From NCBI GenBank assembly GCA_034769895.1, contig CM068370.1:37608031-37672030 (forward strand): a stretch of 64,000 bases of DNA. The letters run 5' to 3'. Positions within the stretch are counted from its first letter, which is position 1. Each line of letters opens with the position of its first letter. Origin of the DNA: Magicicada septendecula. Taxonomy: Eukaryota; Arthropoda; Insecta; Hemiptera; Cicadidae. Below are positions 59,916-64,000 of this stretch, one piece after another. The notes beneath the pieces were generated by a model. That model worked only from the letters and a program-made list of their open reading frames with translations, did no database searches and was not told the DNA's origin. The position numbers and the translations under genes are program-made.

Positions 59916-61540
59916 ACTATTTAACAAGTGAATGATTTTTATAAACAAACTTTTTAATTGATGGTTTTGACTTGTGTGTTAATTTTCTGGCAAAACGTTT
60001 ACAAATATTGTAACGTCACAGAACGTTCCATAAAGGAAATTATTTGCATAGTAATTTATCATAAGAGGAAAGTGAGGTGAACAGTATCGAACCCAAGTAA
60101 TCCGAAAAATGTTGTAATATTGTCTAATAATTAATATCATTAACATGAAAAAACGACCAGACTATGACTAAGACTCAAACCCCATATATATTATTTAAGT
60201 GAAGAACAGTGTAAAACCAATAATATACTATAAGAGAGACAAATAATATCAGAAACAACCAAAATGAGGTCATTACTTATTAAGAAATGTAACTCTGAAT
60301 AGGGTATAAAAAACTATTTATTGTGAATTAATGGACAAGCTCCATTATTATACTTTGTAATGTAAATAAAATAAATGTATTAAATGATTTGAATATATTA
60401 TTAGAAAGGATGTAAGTTAAAATAAAAAAATATATAAATGTTATAACAAAAAATCTATGTTTAGGAGCCGAGTCCAACCACTCAGATTTTATGTGAAAAT
60501 TAATTATTATAGAATTAAGATAAAAACTATATGTAATTGTCAATTAGACGAAGACGAACAAATTATCTTAAATAGAGAAAGCTGTAAAGTGATTAAAAAT
60601 CAATTAAAATAGCCAAAAACAGTATTAACTGAAAACATGTAATGGACCTATAACATTGTAATATTTATGAATTTAATGTTGACAAAATGCAACCAAATTG
60701 TATTATAAAGTTGAAATACAATATAATGTGACTATACTAATATATCTGACTAACTTAAACACTTTAACATTCGAGTTAGGAAACTATTTACCTATACCAT
60801 ACCTGGCTGAGGCCAAGGAACAATCACAAAAAACAGTCGTATTTGACAAAATAATTGCAAAATATTAGCAAAAATAAAGGAAAAAGGTACAATCAAATAT
60901 GAGAGTGAAATCTGTCACACCAAGAAAATGAATCACTTATGCAAACCAATATGATGCTAAGTAATCTTACAGTAAAAATAATATGTATCAGGATAAACCA
61001 GGTATCACCAAAGATAGACAATATAATAAACTCTCAGTGAATACTCGAAAAATCCCATACATAATAAGGAAAAAAGACAAATTATTGTAAAGAACCAGTG
61101 ACAATAACATAGGCCATATGCAAGGACCATGTAAAACTGAACCTATTTATATATGATATGTGTTAAATTTTGTTTATTTTGTTAAAAAAGATGATTATAT
61201 TATGCATTAATGTTGTAGAAGGAACCAATCAACTTCACAACAATTTTATAGTTAGAAAATTGGAATTTTATGAAACCATTCCAAAGGTAAGAGTTGTATT
61301 TTATGTTATTTTATTAGAGTTAATTTGTTCAAAACCAATCGTAATTAGTATCATTAGATTCAGTTGAAAGCAGAGAATCCAAAAATAGTAATGGCATGCA
61401 GATTGTAAGTAGTTATGTAAAATTGTTTGACAAATACCAGAATAATTTTAGTAATATCCTTAGTGTGAAGAATAAGAAATTTTTGTTCTAAAGCTTCTAC
61501 GGAAGTCAAATTTGTTCCATGATATTACATTTGATTATTC
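59916..61540. other. AT-rich, no gene recognised
   Basis: Strongly AT-rich with many short A runs. Small open frames lack motifs. Confidence 0.5.
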
Positions 61541-61542
61541 TC

Positions 61543-61628
61543 GAACGTTCTAGAAGGAATTTTTACACAAATACACCGGAAGTTCATGTCAAAAAGTTAA
61601 AACAATGAGCCTTACAGAGTATAAAAGG
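61543..61628 (+). promoter_or_regulatory. heat-shock-element-like triplet upstream of a TATA box
   Basis: GAAcgTTCtaGAA at 61,543-61,555 is a perfect three-unit inverted array of the heat-shock factor site. A TATA box (tataaaagg) begins at 61,620, 65 bases downstream, a typical distance. No TCAGT-type initiator or open reading frame of size follows within 600 bases, so the transcript, if any, would be non-coding or have a long leader. Chance occurrence is possible. Confidence 0.35.
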
Positions 61629-63100
61629 AAGACGAAATTCGACCGGAAAACACTTTATGCTTTGAATCCAGAAGAGACACATCACCCACGAAACTGATCA
61701 TCACATCCGAGGCGAAACCGAAGAACGAGAAGTCGACACGAGAGAACAGAAAGGCTTTTCGCGTACATGACAAAATACTAACTTAATCTCTACAAGGAGT
61801 ATACGCCAACGTGTTGTTGAAATAGAGCAGCAACACGACATATTTAATAGAACGCACGCAGCCAGAATATCAGCGGCCCTGGAAAGGACCAAAAATTTAA
61901 TAGAGAATCAATTCTGCTGGTATTCGCTAAGACAAACTGACTTTGACAAAAATCCCTATAACGTTACATACACGAGCCTATTTTCAACTGTGAGAGGAGA
62001 GCCAGCGCTGTGGCGGCCGAATCGTGAAACCACGCGGACAGCTGATTATCGCCGGCACTATTCAAAGCGTAAATTCACTGCTACACTTATTTCCAATAGT
62101 GCGGAGTTTAAAAAAAAACGTATTTTGACTTTCAAATAATTATCAGTGCACAAGGAACGTCAACACGAAGAGGCGAGATTGAAAACGTCCCCAAGAGAAG
62201 TGTCCAGTGCAAGAAATAATTACCCACCGGAACGTGAGTTGTTCAAAAGTTAAAGTCATTTTTACCTGGTATCATTTGTCACACAGTTGTACTACACATG
62301 TCACACACCTTCAAATCACTTAATTTTTGTAAAGCATCCTATTGATCTGTCTTGGTAGTTCAAAGGAGTCACGTCCTGAGTATAAAGATTTTTCATACAC
62401 TAAACTCATGCTTTTCAACTGAGTAAATAAAATATTTGTTAGCCGATACTTGACTGGAGAAAAAACTTGTCAATAATAATTTGTTGTAACTCTGCAATTT
62501 TATTTAATACGAGTGTTAGTCCTTCAGAAGAGTTTTAAGATTCATTAAAACATACGTTATTTTTTCAAATTCAAACTGTCTTGTTTACGTTTTTTCATAG
62601 AATTAAATTAACTGCTAAGAAATCAAAATTTAATTTTAATAATAATTTCTTGGAACAAAAAATCCAAGTGGCGCCCACATACACATAGTAGCTTAAGTTG
62701 TTTTGCAGGACGACATCATCGCAGAGGAACCAGTCATCAGTAAGTATTGAAAGTGCGAGGAGTGTAACGCCCGACATATATAATAACACAACACACACAT
62801 ACGTATGATTTCTATTTGTTATAATATCTGTCTTCTAAAAGATAGACGTCTTAATAAATCAACACTCTCACGGTGTAGTCTTTACCTACTTAGTGAAACG
62901 TATATCATTCCTACAATTATTGATAACTAATTATGTTTTAATGAACCAATAAAGTTAGTTCATAATTAAGTTAGTTATAAAACGAAAACTTAGTTGGTTT
63001 AGAAAAAACGTCGATTCACACTGAAATGTGGTCATAATGAAAACAAGCACATACGAGTTTTGTAGTTTCGTACGCTTTGTAGTTTCACTGTTTGTGTTTC
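61629..63100. other. no gene recognised
   Basis: 61,630-62,240 is less AT-rich than its surroundings but has no coding pattern. The rest is AT-rich. Confidence 0.45.
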
Positions 63101-63119
63101 GTTGAGCGTAAATAAGTGA

Positions 63120-63640
63120 AATAACTAATTTGTGTCGACGTTTCGACAATGTTTATTGTCATCATCAGGACTTGTGTGTAAATACAAAAGAAATGTCAGA
63201 CACAACAGAACAATTATTTGGGTGAACGTGTTTGTGTATGTGAGTGTGTGTGCGCGTGCGCATGTATATGCGTGTATCCTTGTATATGTGAAGGAGTTGA
63301 GATAGTTTGTTTTACATCTTCAAATGTTTTCTTTAAAGACTATGAGAATATTATAATATCCGGACCTTAATTTATACAATATTACAATTTAAATTACTCA
63401 TAATGTAAAGGCATTTTAAAATTAATGATAAAAGCAGTAATCAACAATCAAATATTGGAATTGGTACAGAAAGCGTTTATACATATACCAGTCAACATAT
63501 AGCATAGTAACAGCCAGTGTATTATATAGCTAAATACAAATTATAGGGATATTCATGATGGTGACAATAGGAATGTTCATTACACAGGTCCTGATGATGA
63601 CAATAAACATTGTCGAAACGTCGACAAAAATACGTTAAAA
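63120..63640. mobile_element. inverted pair with hammerhead-like core; Penelope-like element ends (tentative)
   Basis: A 37-bp segment at 63,134-63,170 is repeated in perfect inverted orientation at 63,589-63,625, with weaker similarity extending on both sides. On the plus strand the right copy contains CTGATGA (63,591-63,597), a hairpin GACAAT-AAAC-ATTGTC (63,599-63,614) and GAAA (63,615-63,618). This is the order of the hammerhead ribozyme core. One extra base sits between CTGATGA and the hairpin, and stems I and III are not convincing, so activity is doubtful. Hammerhead motifs are known at ends of Penelope-like retroelements. The 420 bp between the copies has a TGTG-rich patch and no reverse transcriptase. 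Confidence 0.55.
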
Positions 63641-64000
63641 TTTGTGTTAAATATTTTACCGATCTTCACAAACCCTTTACCGAAAAATTCATTGATTGAT
63701 GGTCACTACGAATTTAAGGAAGTAACTAACTTTAACTGCATTTTAGGAAACAAGTTCCAGAAAAAGTGTCGTTTCAATTAGCCTTAAATATAATTTGACT
63801 AATCTGGAAATGGCTTCTTACAATTAGGTAGTCAGTCAGTGTCTTATGAGAACGGTACAAACATGTGCTTCCAACAGTGTCTCGCCTCGACGTCGACGCC
63901 TCCTTCTTCGCTATCAGCCTCCTTAATCTCTATCACGAGTCGCGTGTACAGTCTTCTTGTTATCCACCGCGCTGACGGAGACATGGAAGCGACGACAGCA
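63641..64000. other. no gene recognised
   Basis: The last 150 bases are more GC-rich but too short to judge as a coding exon. Confidence 0.4.

Noticed and set aside
60060..60090. Possible minus-strand tRNA T-loop (gggttcgatactg)
   Set aside because: No acceptor or D arm at the right distance, and the B box has a mismatch.

Overview
This window looks like nuclear DNA from an arthropod, most probably an insect. The evidence is a set of decayed non-LTR (LINE) reverse-transcriptase ends of a kind common in insect genomes, a mariner and a second Tc1/mariner-type element, two small hAT-type elements, a PIF/Harbinger-like element carrying a MADF gene with an intron, a tRNA-derived SINE and many long microsatellites. 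I cannot name the species. I found no convincing host protein-coding gene, no intact tRNA or rRNA gene, and no bacterial or CRISPR-type system in the 64 kb.

Region 1 (1-35,943) is a transposon graveyard. About nine copies of one LINE 3' tail and several other LINE families lie in both orientations, nearly all 5'-truncated and full of stops. Among them are the PIF/Harbinger-like element with a nearly intact MADF gene (5,533-6,506), the SINE with an 11-bp target duplication (7,077-7,359), a 0.36-kb inverted-repeat element holding a long CA tract (16,320-16,682), a 0.75-kb foldback (21,395-22,150), a mariner missing its 5' end (26,521-27,660), a hairpin element inside a LINE remnant (32,115-32,330), a hAT-type element with an 8-bp target duplication (32,932-33,612), and a Tc1-like element with both ends and TA duplications (34,671-35,943).

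Region 2 (36,078-57,739) is the main structure: an uninterrupted head-to-tail satellite array of about 146 monomers of 148 or 149 bp, about 37% GC, all on the same strand. The monomers fall into recurring variant types. Rare marker variants recur at fixed offsets (1,927, 8,457 and about 4,157 bp), so the array has grown by duplication of multi-monomer blocks, that is, it has higher-order structure. It starts and stops at the same phase of the monomer and has no open reading frame.

Region 3 (57,740-64,000) is AT-rich flank. It holds a second small hAT-type element with an 8-bp target duplication (58,489-59,075), a foldback (59,107-59,325), a short LINE tail, a heat-shock-element plus TATA arrangement near 61.55-61.63 kb, and a 37-bp perfect inverted pair near 63.1 and 63.6 kb with a hammerhead-like core of the kind seen at ends of Penelope-like retroelements.

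The overall picture is a gene-poor, probably heterochromatic interval. Names of transposon superfamilies rest on terminal repeats, target duplications and protein motifs read by eye; no database was searched.
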